Shown piece after piece: positions 16,425 to 24,770 of a stretch of 30,301 bases of DNA. The notes below the pieces were generated by a model, which was given only the letters and a program-made list of their open reading frames with translations, searched no databases and was not told the origin of the DNA. The translations under genes and the position numbers were made by a program. How positions within the stretch are numbered: the first letter of the stretch is position 1; every line of letters begins with the position of its first letter. The stretch is from an uncultured Prevotella sp. GTDB lineage: Bacteria > Bacteroidota > Bacteroidia > Bacteroidales > Bacteroidaceae. The DNA lies in contig USRA01000018.1 of assembly GCA_900557035.1 (NCBI GenBank), positions 1 through 30,301 of the forward strand, given 5' to 3'.

Positions 16425-17672
16425 ATGATGAAGAAACAAATGATGATGACGCTCATGTCGCTGATGGCTTTGACAGCCCAGGCACAGGCGAATTTCAATG
16501 TGACGGTGACCAATCCGTCAAAGATGGTGAAGACAGATCAGCCGGTGGTAATCGACCTCAGCAAGCTGGGAAGCATCGGGGAGATTCAGCGTGCGGTGGT
16601 AACCGTGGATGGAAAGGAGATTCCTTCACAGCTTGACGACACCAACCGCGACTGTACCAACGATGAACTCTGCTTCCTGCTCGATCTCGGCAAGAAGGAA
16701 ACCAAGAACTGCCAGGTGCAGCTCTTTACAGAGGGCGAACAGGCGCAGTATCCTGCCCGTACCTTCGCCGAACTCTGTCTGCCTAGCAAGAACAAGAAGC
16801 TTGCCAAGAACAGACAGGACATCTATCTGCGAAGCATCTCCTTCGACAAGAAGACCAAGGATGTCTATCACTATGTTCATTCCCACGGTGTCTGCTTCGA
16901 GAGCGAGCTCGTGGCCATGCGCATCTATTTCGACCAGCGACAGACCATCGACCTCTACGGTAAGATCAACAAGGGACTGGTAATCTACGACACCCAGTTC
17001 TATCCATCCGAAGAACAGCTACAGGCTGGTTCTGGCGACGACTGCCTCTGGGTGGGAAACACCTACGGACTGGGAGCCTTGCGTGGCTGGGACGGCAAGG
17101 ATCAGCTGCATCTCACCGATGTGAAGTATCAGGAGCAGCGCGTCATCTCCGAAGGTCCGCTCCGTGCCATCGTCGAGGTAGTGGATAACGGCTGGGTTCC
17201 GGCTCCGGGGCTGAAACCGCTGAATACTACCATCCGCTACACTATCTATGCCGGTCATCGTGATTTCGATGTAGATGTGTTCTTCAACAAGGATGCTTCT
17301 GATTATCAGTTTGCTACCGGACTCATCAATGTAAAGGGATCCAGCGAGTTTGCCGACGGCAAGGGCCTGCGTGGCTGCTACGGCAGCGACTGGCCTACAG
17401 GCAAGGACGACGGCAAGCACAAGTTGGAAACCGTAGGCTTGGGAATCTACGTGCCGCAGTGCGCCCTGGTGAGTCAGGAACCAGCCAACAAGGACTGCTA
17501 CACCCAGGTGGTGAAGCCTTCCGGCAAGAAGCTGAGCTACAAGCTCGCCTATACCAGTGCCAACGAAACCTATGGTTTCAAGGGTGAGAAAGAATGGTAT
17601 CAGTGGTTGAAGGAGTGGAAGAAGCAGATCGAGGAACCCGTGAAGGTTTCCGTTTCCTGCACGATTCGATAG
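16425..17672 (+). CDS. Secreted DUF4861-like protein
   Basis: A 415-residue protein with a Met-rich signal peptide (MMKKQMMMTLMSLMALTAQAQA|N), so it is exported. The mature part has a small N-terminal beta domain (FNVTVTNPSKMVKTDQPVVIDL) and a large beta-rich body with motifs such as AIVEVVDNGW, TIRYTIYAGHRDFDVDVFF and GLGIYVP, which I associate with the DUF4861 family. That family is uncharacterised and often found near polysaccharide-degrading genes. No catalytic residues can be assigned. The gene follows the glycosyltransferase by 34 bases and ends before a hairpin terminator. Confidence 0.7.
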   Translation: MMKKQMMMTLMSLMALTAQAQANFNVTVTNPSKMVKTDQPVVIDLSKLGSIGEIQRAVVTVDGKEIPSQLDDTNRDCTNDELCFLLDLGKKETKNCQVQLFTEGEQAQYPARTFAELCLPSKNKKLAKNRQDIYLRSISFDKKTKDVYHYVHSHGVCFESELVAMRIYFDQRQTIDLYGKINKGLVIYDTQFYPSEEQLQAGSGDDCLWVGNTYGLGALRGWDGKDQLHLTDVKYQEQRVISEGPLRAIVEVVDNGWVPAPGLKPLNTTIRYTIYAGHRDFDVDVFFNKDASDYQFATGLINVKGSSEFADGKGLRGCYGSDWPTGKDDGKHKLETVGLGIYVPQCALVSQEPANKDCYTQVVKPSGKKLSYKLAYTSANETYGFKGEKEWYQWLKEWKKQIEEPVKVSVSCTIR

Positions 17673-17723
17673 TAGGGAGCTAACTCCTTGACTCCTCAAT
17701 AAACGACAGAATATTGCACAGAT

Positions 17724-17780
17724 AGCCAATAGTGAGTAAAAGTGTTAGCATTTTGCTCGCTATTGGCTGTTTTTTATTAT
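17724..17780 (+). terminator. Long hairpin terminator after the DUF4861-like gene
   Basis: AGCCAATAG (17724-17732) pairs with CTATTGGCT (17760-17768) and the stem continues inward through GAG/CTC and AAAA/TTTT pairs. A T-rich run follows. Confidence 0.8.
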
Positions 17781-17796
17781 TTTTTTGAGATTTTGC

Positions 17797-17828
17797 TTGG
17801 TAATTAAAATATTTTTTAGTATTTTTGC
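17797..17828 (+). promoter_or_regulatory. Promoter of the GldB-like gene
   Basis: TTG at 17797-17799, a 20-base spacer and TATTTTTGC at 17820-17828 match the Bacteroidota consensus. The leader would be only about 22 bases. Confidence 0.75.
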
Positions 17829-17856
17829 AGTCGTAACCAGAAGACTTTAAAATTAC

Positions 17857-18675
17857 GTGAAAAGAATATTTGATTATATTGTCATATTAGCATTTATCAT
17901 GCTCTGTTCGGCCTGCGAGTTCAAGTTCAAGCCGAACGAGGAGGCTGACGCTGTCCCATTAACGGTGCAGCGCTACGACCGCCTGCAAAGCAGATACCTT
18001 ACCACCGGTGATTTCTCTGCCCTTCAGCAGATGAATACCGACTATCCGATAGAAACCCGAACACTGATAGAGAAGATGCTGCAGCTTGGCACCATTACCG
18101 ACGCCAACATCAGCAACCGTTTCCTGATGTTCTATCAGGATTCCACCCTCCAGTCGCTTATCGCAGATGCTGAGGCCATGTATGCGAATATGGACGACAT
18201 CAACGAGCAGCTGAAGAAGTCGTTCGGCCGTCTGCACGACTGGCTGCCTGAGCTTCAGCAGCCATACTTCTATGCCCAGATCGGTGCGCTCGACCAGAGC
18301 ATCGTGGTAGGTGAGCATTCGGTAGGTATTTCACTGGATAAGTATCTGGGTCCGGAATATCCGCTCTACAAGAAATTCTATACAGCCCAGCAGCGTGCTA
18401 CCATGCAGCGCGAGTATATCGTGCCCGACTGCCTCACCTTCTATCTGCTGAGCATCTATCCGATGAAGGATTTCGATACCCGTCCGCAGCTGGACCGCGA
18501 CCTGCACATGGGCAAGATCATGTGGACCGTGAACAAGGCGCTGGGCAAGGATATCCTGGACACCAAGTATGTGAAGACCATCCAGGCTTATGTGAAGCGC
18601 AATCCGAAAATCACAGTCAAGGAACTGCTGGAAGACGAGGACTATTCGCCTATCGAAGCGCTGCATAAGGACTAA
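17857..18675 (+). CDS. GldB-like lipoprotein
   Basis: The 272-residue protein begins at GTG (MKRIFDYIVILAFIMLCSAC), a lipoprotein signal with acylated C20; an ATG further in would lose the signal. The mature protein has PLTVQRYDRLQSRY near the start and IVVGEHSVGISLDKYLGPEYPLY in the middle, then REYIVPDCLTFYLLSIYP. I recognise this pattern as that of the gliding-motility lipoprotein GldB family. The family is found in many non-gliding Bacteroidota, so gliding should not be assumed. It would be anchored in the cell envelope. Function is not established. It has its own promoter and ends 81 bases before the DPP IV start. Confidence 0.65.
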   Translation: MKRIFDYIVILAFIMLCSACEFKFKPNEEADAVPLTVQRYDRLQSRYLTTGDFSALQQMNTDYPIETRTLIEKMLQLGTITDANISNRFLMFYQDSTLQSLIADAEAMYANMDDINEQLKKSFGRLHDWLPELQQPYFYAQIGALDQSIVVGEHSVGISLDKYLGPEYPLYKKFYTAQQRATMQREYIVPDCLTFYLLSIYPMKDFDTRPQLDRDLHMGKIMWTVNKALGKDILDTKYVKTIQAYVKRNPKITVKELLEDEDYSPIEALHKD

Positions 18676-18716
18676 TCAGCAGGATAAGGACTAATCGGAT
18701 AAGGATTAGTCTGCTG
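18665..18716 (+). repeat. Tandem ATAAGGACTAAT repeats that can form competing hairpins
   Basis: ATAAGGACTAAT occurs at 18665-18676 and 18684-18695, with a changed copy ATAAGGATTAGT at 18699-18710. GATTAGTC (18704-18711) can pair with GACTAATC at 18670-18677 or at 18689-18696. The first copy lies at the end of the GldB-like coding region. The DPP IV gene starts 41 bases after the block. Confidence 0.7.
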
Positions 18717-18756
18717 CTGGATGAAGCAGAAAAATCAAAAGCATTCAATACAATAC

Positions 18757-20946
18757 ATGAAAAGGTTTTCAATTTTTGTTGCAACGATGATGATGGCATC
18801 AGTAATGCAGGCAGCTGAGAAGCTCGATTTGAAGTCGATTACTTCAGGTGCATTCTCTGCCTCATACGTTACAGGAATCAACCCTATTGAGGGTACCGAT
18901 CTCTATGCTTCCATCAGTTCTGATGGCAAGCAGGTAGTAAGTTATTCTTTCAAGACTGGCAAGCAGGTGGCTGTGCTCTTCGACGTAGAGGCTGCCAAGG
19001 CTCCGATGAAGTCGGTAGAGGGCTACGTGATGAGTCCGGATAGCAAGAAGATGCTCGTCTTCACCAAGAGCAAGGCGGTGTATCGCCGTTCGTTCAAGGC
19101 TGAGTACTTCATCTATGATATTGCCCGCAAGACCATCAAGAAGCTTTCTGAGGGCGAGAACCAGCAGGTGGCTACCTGGTCGCCGGATTCACGCCACATC
19201 GCCTTCGTCAAGGACAACAATATCTTCGTAACCGATGGCGAGAAGGAAGTGCAGGTTACCAAGGACGGAAAGTTCAATGAAGTGATCAATGGTATTCCCG
19301 ACTGGGTGTATGAGGAGGAGTTTGCCTTCAACCGTGCCTTCGCCTGGAATGCTGACGGAACTTCACTTGGCTGGATCCGTTTCGACGAGAGCCACGTGAA
19401 GACCTATTCGCTCCAGCTCTTCGAGGGCGCCAAGCCTACCCGCAGTGAGTTCCACGATTATCCGGGAGAGTATTCCTACAAGTATCCTAAGGCAGGACAG
19501 GACAACTCCAAGGTGAGTCTCTGGAGCTACGATATGAAGACGGGCAAGACCCTCGCACTGGATGTTCCGGTAGATGCAGACGGCTACTATCCTCGAATCA
19601 AGACCACTCCAGACGCCAACAGTCTCATCGTCTATACGATGAACCGCCACCAGGACGACATGCGCCTCTACTCCGTGAATCCATTCACCGGCAAGAGCAA
19701 GCAGATCATCCAGGAAAGCGTGCCTAAGTTCGTCAAGGAAGAGGTGATGGAGAACAGCATCGTGGGCAAGAAGAACATCCTGCTCCCTAGCGACCGCGAC
19801 GGCTACATGCACCTTTATCTCTATGATATGAACGGCAAGCTGATCCGCCAGGTAGAGAAGGGTAACTACGATGTTACCGCCATCTACGGCATGGATGAGA
19901 AGACCGGCGACATCTATTTCCAGGCAGCCATGCTCAATGCACACGACCGCCAGGTTTATGTGGCTCACAAGAACGGAAAGGTGGAGCGACTCACTTCTGA
20001 GGAGGGTTCCAACTCGGCTTACTTCTCAGGCGATTACCGCTATTTCGTGAATAACTGGAGCAGCTACAGCCATCCATACGTTTACACCGTACGCAACAAT
20101 AAGGGTAAGGTGATCAAGACCCTGGAGGACAACAAGAAGCTGTTGGAGAAAACCAAGCAGTATAACTGGGGCAAGCGCGAGACCTTCACCTTCACTACAT
20201 CAGAGGGCGTGAAGCTCGACGGATGGATGGTGAAGCCGGTAGATTTCGATGCCAGCAAGAAGTATCCGGTCATCCTCTTCCAGTATTCCGGTCCGGGCAG
20301 CCAGCAGGTGCTCAATTCCTGGAGCACGGGAAGCATGGGCTCCGGTGGAGCCTTCGATTACTATCTGGCTCAGGAGGGATTCATCGTGGCTTGTGTAGAT
20401 GGCCGTGGAACCGGTGCCCGTGGTGCTGAGTTCGAGAAATGCACCTATCTGCGCCTCGGCGACCTGGAGTCAAAGGATCAGGTGGAGACAGCTCTCTATA
20501 TGGGCAGTCTGCCATACGTGGATAAGGACAACATCGGTATCTGGGGATGGAGCTATGGTGGTTTCAATACCCTGATGAGTATGAGCGAAGGTCGCCCTGT
20601 GTTCAAGGCTGGTGTGGCTGTTGCGCCTCCTACCTGCTACCGCTTCTATGATACCGTTTATACCGAGCGTTACATGCGTACTCCTAAGGAGAACGAGGAT
20701 GGCTACAAGGTAAACCCAATCGAGCGTGCCGACAAGCAGCATGGCGCCTTGCTTATCTGCCATGGTCTGGCAGATGACAATGTTCATCCACAGAACACCT
20801 TCGAGTATTCTGAGGCATTGGTTCAGGCAGACAAGGATTTCAAGGAGCTTTGGTACACCAACCGCAACCACGGCATTTCGGGAGGTAACACCCGCAATCA
20901 TCTCCTGCGCCAGATTACCAACTGGTTTAAGGATAAAATGAAATAA
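18757..20946 (+). CDS. Dipeptidyl peptidase IV (S9B)
   Basis: A 729-residue exported peptidase that removes X-Pro or X-Ala dipeptides from peptide N-termini. ATG 18757 gives a clean signal peptide (MKRFSIFVATMMMASVMQAA|EK); an in-frame ATG at 18721 would put 12 polar residues ahead of it. The propeller domain carries DWVYEEEF with E187-E188, the pair that binds the substrate amino group in DPP IV. The hydrolase domain shows YSGPGSQ (oxyanion Tyr), S599 in GWSYGGF, D673 in HGLADDNVH and H705 in NRNHGIS; the Asp-His distance of 32 equals that of human DPP IV. In related oral and gut species the enzyme serves growth on proline-rich proteins. A strong double hairpin follows. Confidence 0.93.
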   Translation: MKRFSIFVATMMMASVMQAAEKLDLKSITSGAFSASYVTGINPIEGTDLYASISSDGKQVVSYSFKTGKQVAVLFDVEAAKAPMKSVEGYVMSPDSKKMLVFTKSKAVYRRSFKAEYFIYDIARKTIKKLSEGENQQVATWSPDSRHIAFVKDNNIFVTDGEKEVQVTKDGKFNEVINGIPDWVYEEEFAFNRAFAWNADGTSLGWIRFDESHVKTYSLQLFEGAKPTRSEFHDYPGEYSYKYPKAGQDNSKVSLWSYDMKTGKTLALDVPVDADGYYPRIKTTPDANSLIVYTMNRHQDDMRLYSVNPFTGKSKQIIQESVPKFVKEEVMENSIVGKKNILLPSDRDGYMHLYLYDMNGKLIRQVEKGNYDVTAIYGMDEKTGDIYFQAAMLNAHDRQVYVAHKNGKVERLTSEEGSNSAYFSGDYRYFVNNWSSYSHPYVYTVRNNKGKVIKTLEDNKKLLEKTKQYNWGKRETFTFTTSEGVKLDGWMVKPVDFDASKKYPVILFQYSGPGSQQVLNSWSTGSMGSGGAFDYYLAQEGFIVACVDGRGTGARGAEFEKCTYLRLGDLESKDQVETALYMGSLPYVDKDNIGIWGWSYGGFNTLMSMSEGRPVFKAGVAVAPPTCYRFYDTVYTERYMRTPKENEDGYKVNPIERADKQHGALLICHGLADDNVHPQNTFEYSEALVQADKDFKELWYTNRNHGISGGNTRNHLLRQITNWFKDKMK

Positions 20947-20970
20947 AGATATCAGTATATATTATAAAAA

Positions 20971-21012
20971 AAAAGCCCCCGGAGGTTTCACAACTTCCGG
21001 GGGCTTTTGTCC
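20971..21012 (+). terminator. Intrinsic terminator of the DPP IV gene
   Basis: A 17-bp stem (20971-20987 with 20992-21008, core AAAAGCCCCCGGA, one G-U pair) has a 5-base loop TCACA and ends in a T-run. Confidence 0.92.
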
Positions 21013-21036
21013 TTGGAAATTTCACAACTTCCAGGG
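21011..21036 (+). repeat. Degenerate second copy of the terminator loop region
   Basis: CCTTGGAAATTTCACAACTTCCAGGG repeats the loop and inner stem of the preceding terminator (GGAGGTTTCACAACTTCC), about 33 bases further on. It still folds but lacks the GC clamp and T-run, which suggests local duplication followed by change. Confidence 0.6.
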
Positions 21037-21155
21037 ACTAATAATAAGTGAAAATATCAGGGGTCATTTGACCCACTGATCCCAAAAAACACTTAATTTT
21101 AATTTTTAATACTTGCTAAATATTATTGAATTTTAAAACAATTTTCCTTCATGCT

Positions 21156-21779
21156 TCAGCTTTTTTTCTTAGCTTCAGCGTTCAGCTTCTTGGCTTCCGC
21201 CTTCTTCTGCTTCACTTCGGCTTTTCTCTGCTTCAGCTGGCTCTTCACTTCTGCCTTCTTCTGCTTCAGCTGAGCCTTTGCCTCCTTCTTTTCAGCCTTT
21301 CTTTCAGCCTTGGTCTTTGGCTCCTCCATGTCGCTTGGCTCCACTGCCTTGAACATAAACTTGCTCTCGTCGATGTTCTTCATCTGCCATGGAGTAGGGA
21401 GGTCCTTCGGCTTCTCGCCGTTCTTCTGTCGCTTTGGCTTCGCCTGCTTGGTGTAACGGTCGTGCAGCTTGGTCCATTTCTTCTCCGCCTTCTTGAAGTT
21501 GCGGTCGAAGATTACGATGCAGGTTCTCTTTGGCTCACCAATCTTCTCCAGGTATTCCTTCAGCTGCAGGGAGTAGTTCTCTCTGTTGTCCAGGAAGAGC
21601 TTCTTGTGAGTCAGATATACGGAATCAACTCTCTGCACGCTGGTCATATACACCGTAGAGTCGCTGAACGACGATGCGAAACCGAACATATATGCAGTTG
21701 TCGGATCATTCTTGGCATGAGCCGTGAATGAAGAGATGGCTGCGATAGCCAATGCTAATGCGATTTTTAAAACTTTCAT
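21156..21779 (-). CDS. Exported hypothetical protein with lysine-rich coiled-coil tail
   Basis: A 207-residue protein not recognised as a known family. A signal peptide is clear (MKVLKIALALAIAAISSFTAHA|KN). Residues 23-150 form a compact region with TAYMFGFASSFSDSTVYMTS and TCIVIFDRNFKKAEKKW. Residues 154-207 are almost only K, A, E and Q in KAE/KQKKAE repeats, so they should be a highly basic helix or coiled coil. Such a tail could bind nucleic acid, peptidoglycan or acidic polymers; this is inference. It follows the sigma factor gene by 29 bases on the same strand and could be co-transcribed. Confidence 0.8.
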   Translation of the reverse strand: MKVLKIALALAIAAISSFTAHAKNDPTTAYMFGFASSFSDSTVYMTSVQRVDSVYLTHKKLFLDNRENYSLQLKEYLEKIGEPKRTCIVIFDRNFKKAEKKWTKLHDRYTKQAKPKRQKNGEKPKDLPTPWQMKNIDESKFMFKAVEPSDMEEPKTKAERKAEKKEAKAQLKQKKAEVKSQLKQRKAEVKQKKAEAKKLNAEAKKKS

Positions 21780-21808
21780 TTATTCTTTTCTATACTTATG
21801 TTTTGCGC

Positions 21809-22675
21809 TTACTGTCCCAAATAGGATTTCAGCAGTTTATTCTTCGTGTTGAATCTGAGTCGGCGCAGGGCTTTCTCCTTGATCTGCCTTACTCGCTCCC
21901 TCGTCAGGTTGTACTTTTCACCAATCTCATCCAGCGTCATTTCCGGCGAACCGTCTATTCCGAAAAATGCTCTCACCACCTTCTGCTCCTTGTCGGAGAG
22001 CAGCTTCAGGATGCGGCTTACCTCCGCTTTGAGCGATTCGATGGCGAGTTCCCTGTCGGTATTGGATGAGTCGCCGCCAGCCAGGAAGTCGATCATGCTG
22101 CTGTCTTCGCCGTCTGCGATAGGTGCATCCATGCTCACGTGGCGTGAGTTCGCCTTCATGGCGTCTGCAATCTTGTCTTCGGGCAAATCCACACGCTCGG
22201 CAATCTCATCCACGCTCGGTTTGCGCTCGTGTTCCTGCTCGAACCTGTTGAGTTCCCTTGCTATCTTGTTGACGCTACCCACCTGATTGAGGGGGAGACG
22301 TACCAATCGGCTCTGCTCAGCAATAGCCTGCAGTATGCTCTGTCTGATCCACCAAACGGCATACGAGATGAACTTGAAGCCGCGTGTTTCATCAAATTTT
22401 TCAGCAGCTTTGATAAGACCAACGTTTCCTTCGTTGATAAGGTCGGGTAAGCTGAGTCCCTGATTCTGATATTGCTTGGCAACAGATACCACGAATCTCA
22501 GGTTGGCTTTGGTCAGTCTCTCCAGGGCTCTCTTATCTCCTTTTCTTATGCGCTGTGCGAGTTCCACTTCCTCGTCGGTTGTCAGGAGCTCTTCGTGTCC
22601 AATTTCTTGGAGATATTTGTCCAACGATGCGCTTTCGCGATTCGTTATAGACTTTGAAATTTTCAGTTGTCTCAT
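21809..22675 (-). CDS. rpoD: Primary sigma factor RpoD/SigA
   Basis: A 288-residue sigma-70 protein, the size of Bacteroidota housekeeping sigma factors. Region 1.2 (about 16-48, [15 protein letters not shown]), region 2 (53-123, with [22 protein letters not shown] and SYAVWWIRQ), region 3 (about 130-208) and region 4 (222-280, with the helix-turn-helix [20 protein letters not shown]) are all present; region 1.1 is absent. It directs RNA polymerase to the TAnnTTTG promoters seen across the window. A good promoter of that same type precedes it, so it probably transcribes itself. Full length and intact. Confidence 0.95.
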   Translation of the reverse strand: MRQLKISKSITNRESASLDKYLQEIGHEELLTTDEEVELAQRIRKGDKRALERLTKANLRFVVSVAKQYQNQGLSLPDLINEGNVGLIKAAEKFDETRGFKFISYAVWWIRQSILQAIAEQSRLVRLPLNQVGSVNKIARELNRFEQEHERKPSVDEIAERVDLPEDKIADAMKANSRHVSMDAPIADGEDSSMIDFLAGGDSSNTDRELAIESLKAEVSRILKLLSDKEQKVVRAFFGIDGSPEMTLDEIGEKYNLTRERVRQIKEKALRRLRFNTKNKLLKSYLGQ

Positions 22676-22697
22676 GGTAGCAATTAATTTTGTAGAT

Positions 22698-22729
22698 GCA
22701 AAAGTACACTTTTTGTTTGAAAAAACAAA
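22698..22729 (-). promoter_or_regulatory. rpoD: Promoter of rpoD
   Basis: On the minus strand, TTTG (22729-22726), a 19-base spacer and TACTTTTGC (22706-22698) fit the Bacteroidota consensus. The -33 box lies inside the T-run of the upstream htrA terminator. Confidence 0.82.
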
Positions 22730-22730
22730 A

Positions 22731-22766
22731 AAAATAGCAGATATTTTTCAAAATACCTGCTATTTT
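22731..22766 (-). terminator. Intrinsic terminator of the HtrA gene
   Basis: AAAATAGCAG (22731-22740) pairs with CTGCTATTTT (22757-22766) and further A/T pairs close a short loop. Read on the minus strand it is followed by a long T-run. Confidence 0.85.
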
Positions 22767-22855
22767 GTCATTTTTTATCTTTTCAGAGAACTTATCTTTC
22801 TTTTCAAAGGCATTTCAGTCCCCTTCTTCCTTGAGTCTGCTTTCTCCGCGAGGGA

Positions 22856-24322
22856 TTAGTCTTTCTGCAGTGGAACTGCAAAGTAAGCCTTCTTGCCTGT
22901 AGGCCATACACCCTGGATGTAGAGCACAGGATCCTTGCTGGTAGAAGCACTCTTCACAGCCTTCTGCAGGTCGTCGAGCGATGTGATGTTGCTGTCGTTG
23001 ATGCGCTGGATGATGAATCCGCGTGAAATGCCGGCATCCTTCAGGGCTCCGCTGTTCACCTTCATCACCTCTACACCATACTTGATGCTGAGCTGGTTCT
23101 TCTGGCTCTCTGTAACAGGACGGAAGGTTCCGCCGAGCACGTCGAGGTCTGCGCTCTTGATCACTGAAGTATTGCCCTGGGCATTCTTCAGGGTGATGGT
23201 CTTGGTGGTCTCCTTCTTGTTGCGCAGGTAGGTGATGCTCATCTTGTCGCCAGGGCGCTTGCCGTTGAGCGACTCCTGCAGTTCTGCCATCTTGGTCACC
23301 TTCTTGCCATCTACCTTGGTAATCACGTCGCCTTCCTTCAGTCCGGCAGCAGCACCGTTGCCGTCTTCATCTACCTTGGCGATATAGACGCCCTCGTTGG
23401 TTCCCAGGTTCACGTCCTTGCCGTTCTCCTTCTGGGCGTTGATGTAGTTGAGCACGTCGCTACCCTCGATGCTCAGCATTACGCGCTGTACGCTTCCGTA
23501 CTTCTTCAGGTCATCCACCACCTTGTTCATGATAGAGGTAGGGATGGCGAAACCGTAGCCAGAGTAGGAACCGGTCTGAGAGTAGAGCATGGCATTGATG
23601 CCCACCAGCTCACCCTGGGTGTTGACGAGTGCACCGCCTGAGTTACCTGCGTTGATGGCAGCATCGGTCTGGATGAAGCTCTCCACGCCGTTGGCGCCGA
23701 GCGAACGTGCCTTGGCAGAGATGATACCTGCGGTAACGGTATTGTTGAGTCCGAATGGATTGCCCACTGCGATGACCCATTCGCCCACCTTTACATTGTC
23801 GCTGTTGGCGATAGGCAGGGTAGGCAGGTTCTTGCCATCCACCTTGATGAGGGCGAGGTCGGTGCTCTTGTCGGTACCGATGATGCGTGCAGAGTATTCG
23901 CGGTTGTCGTTCAGGGTCACGGTCAGCTCATCTGCGCCTTCCACCACGTGGTTGTTGGTTACGATGTATCCGTCTGAGCTGATGATTACGCCCGAACCTG
24001 TAGCCTCTCTTTTAGGAGTCTGCACCTGCTGCTTGCGTGTGCCGCCCTGACCTCCTGGATTGCCGAAGAATCCGAATGGGTCGAAGAAGCCTCCGAATGG
24101 GTCGCTCTGAACATCTACGGTCTTCACCTTCGAGTTCTGTACGTATTTGATATGTACCACGGCTGGCAGAGCCTTCTCTGCTGCGTAAGTGAGATCAACT
24201 GGTTGACCTGGTGCTGTAGCTGTTACAGCTGGTGAAGCGTTCACCTTCATGAAAGCACCTGTTGAGAATGCTAGCGAACCTACGCATAGCACTGCCATTA
24301 CATAATTAGTTACCTTTTTCAT
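22856..24322 (-). CDS. Periplasmic Do/HtrA-family serine protease (DegP/DegQ-like)
   Basis: A 488-residue exported protease that degrades or refolds damaged envelope proteins. After a signal segment (about 1-29) comes a trypsin-like domain with triad H125 (TNNHVVEG), D155 (STDLALIKV) and S228 (NAGNSGGALV). Residues 75-95 form a Phe/Gly-rich loop (FGGFFDPFGFFGNPGG), in the place of the regulatory LA loop. Two PDZ domains follow, the first around 315-380 (GVYIAKVDEDGNGAAAGLKEGDVI) and the second around 400-480. The promoter has a clear -7 box and a leader of about 115 bases. It lies upstream of rpoD but is separated from it by a terminator. Confidence 0.93.
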   Translation of the reverse strand: MKKVTNYVMAVLCVGSLAFSTGAFMKVNASPAVTATAPGQPVDLTYAAEKALPAVVHIKYVQNSKVKTVDVQSDPFGGFFDPFGFFGNPGGQGGTRKQQVQTPKREATGSGVIISSDGYIVTNNHVVEGADELTVTLNDNREYSARIIGTDKSTDLALIKVDGKNLPTLPIANSDNVKVGEWVIAVGNPFGLNNTVTAGIISAKARSLGANGVESFIQTDAAINAGNSGGALVNTQGELVGINAMLYSQTGSYSGYGFAIPTSIMNKVVDDLKKYGSVQRVMLSIEGSDVLNYINAQKENGKDVNLGTNEGVYIAKVDEDGNGAAAGLKEGDVITKVDGKKVTKMAELQESLNGKRPGDKMSITYLRNKKETTKTITLKNAQGNTSVIKSADLDVLGGTFRPVTESQKNQLSIKYGVEVMKVNSGALKDAGISRGFIIQRINDSNITSLDDLQKAVKSASTSKDPVLYIQGVWPTGKKAYFAVPLQKD

Positions 24323-24443
24323 GTTTAATATCCTTTTTATTATTATTTTCTTTTTTTATTGTTACGCCTAGCCTTCTGCCAATTCTATGCCAAAACCCTC
24401 GGGTCTGCCAAATCTGTCAGCTTCTTGCCTCAGCTTTTCGGTT

Positions 24444-24452
24444 GCAAATATA
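24444..24452 (-). promoter_or_regulatory. Probable -7 box of the htrA promoter
   Basis: On the minus strand this reads TATATTTGC, matching TAnnTTTG. No TTG is seen at the proper distance upstream, so another factor may help recognition. Confidence 0.6.
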
Positions 24453-24761
24453 GAGTCATTTTTTGATATACGTATAACTTTGAGCCATTTTTTATTCCGT
24501 TTTAACATTTAAAATTAACACTTTAACGGCTCTTAAACAAGAATAGCCCTATTTTTACAATTATTTGCTACTTTTTCCAAAAATGATAGTTTTATATATG
24601 AAATTAAAAATCTTTGATATGCAAACGAATGTGAACGAAATAAGAGAGAAAGATGACCGGAATGTCAGTCTTTCGGGATGAGAAAGCCGTAAAACCATCC
24701 CCAAAAAGCGAAAAGAGTTTAAAAACTCAGAGAAATTGGCGGTAAAGTCGATTTTTTTTGC

Positions 24762-24770
24762 TATCTTTGC
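24762..24770 (+). promoter_or_regulatory. rnpB: -7 box of the rnpB promoter
   Basis: TATCTTTGC lies 6 bases ahead of the 5' end of the RNase P RNA, as expected for transcription starting at about 24777. A TTG occurs at 24736-24738, a slightly long spacer. Confidence 0.7.

Noticed and set aside
21126..21731. Long leucine-rich plus-strand frame opposite the Lys-rich protein
   Set aside because: It is the antisense shadow of the AAG/GAA/GCC-rich lysine-rich gene; poly-Leu/Phe composition is an artefact of that.
24377..24411. Sigma-54 promoter suggested by TTGGCA words
   Set aside because: No TTGC partner is found at the required spacing after TGGCAC, and no sigma-54 context is present.
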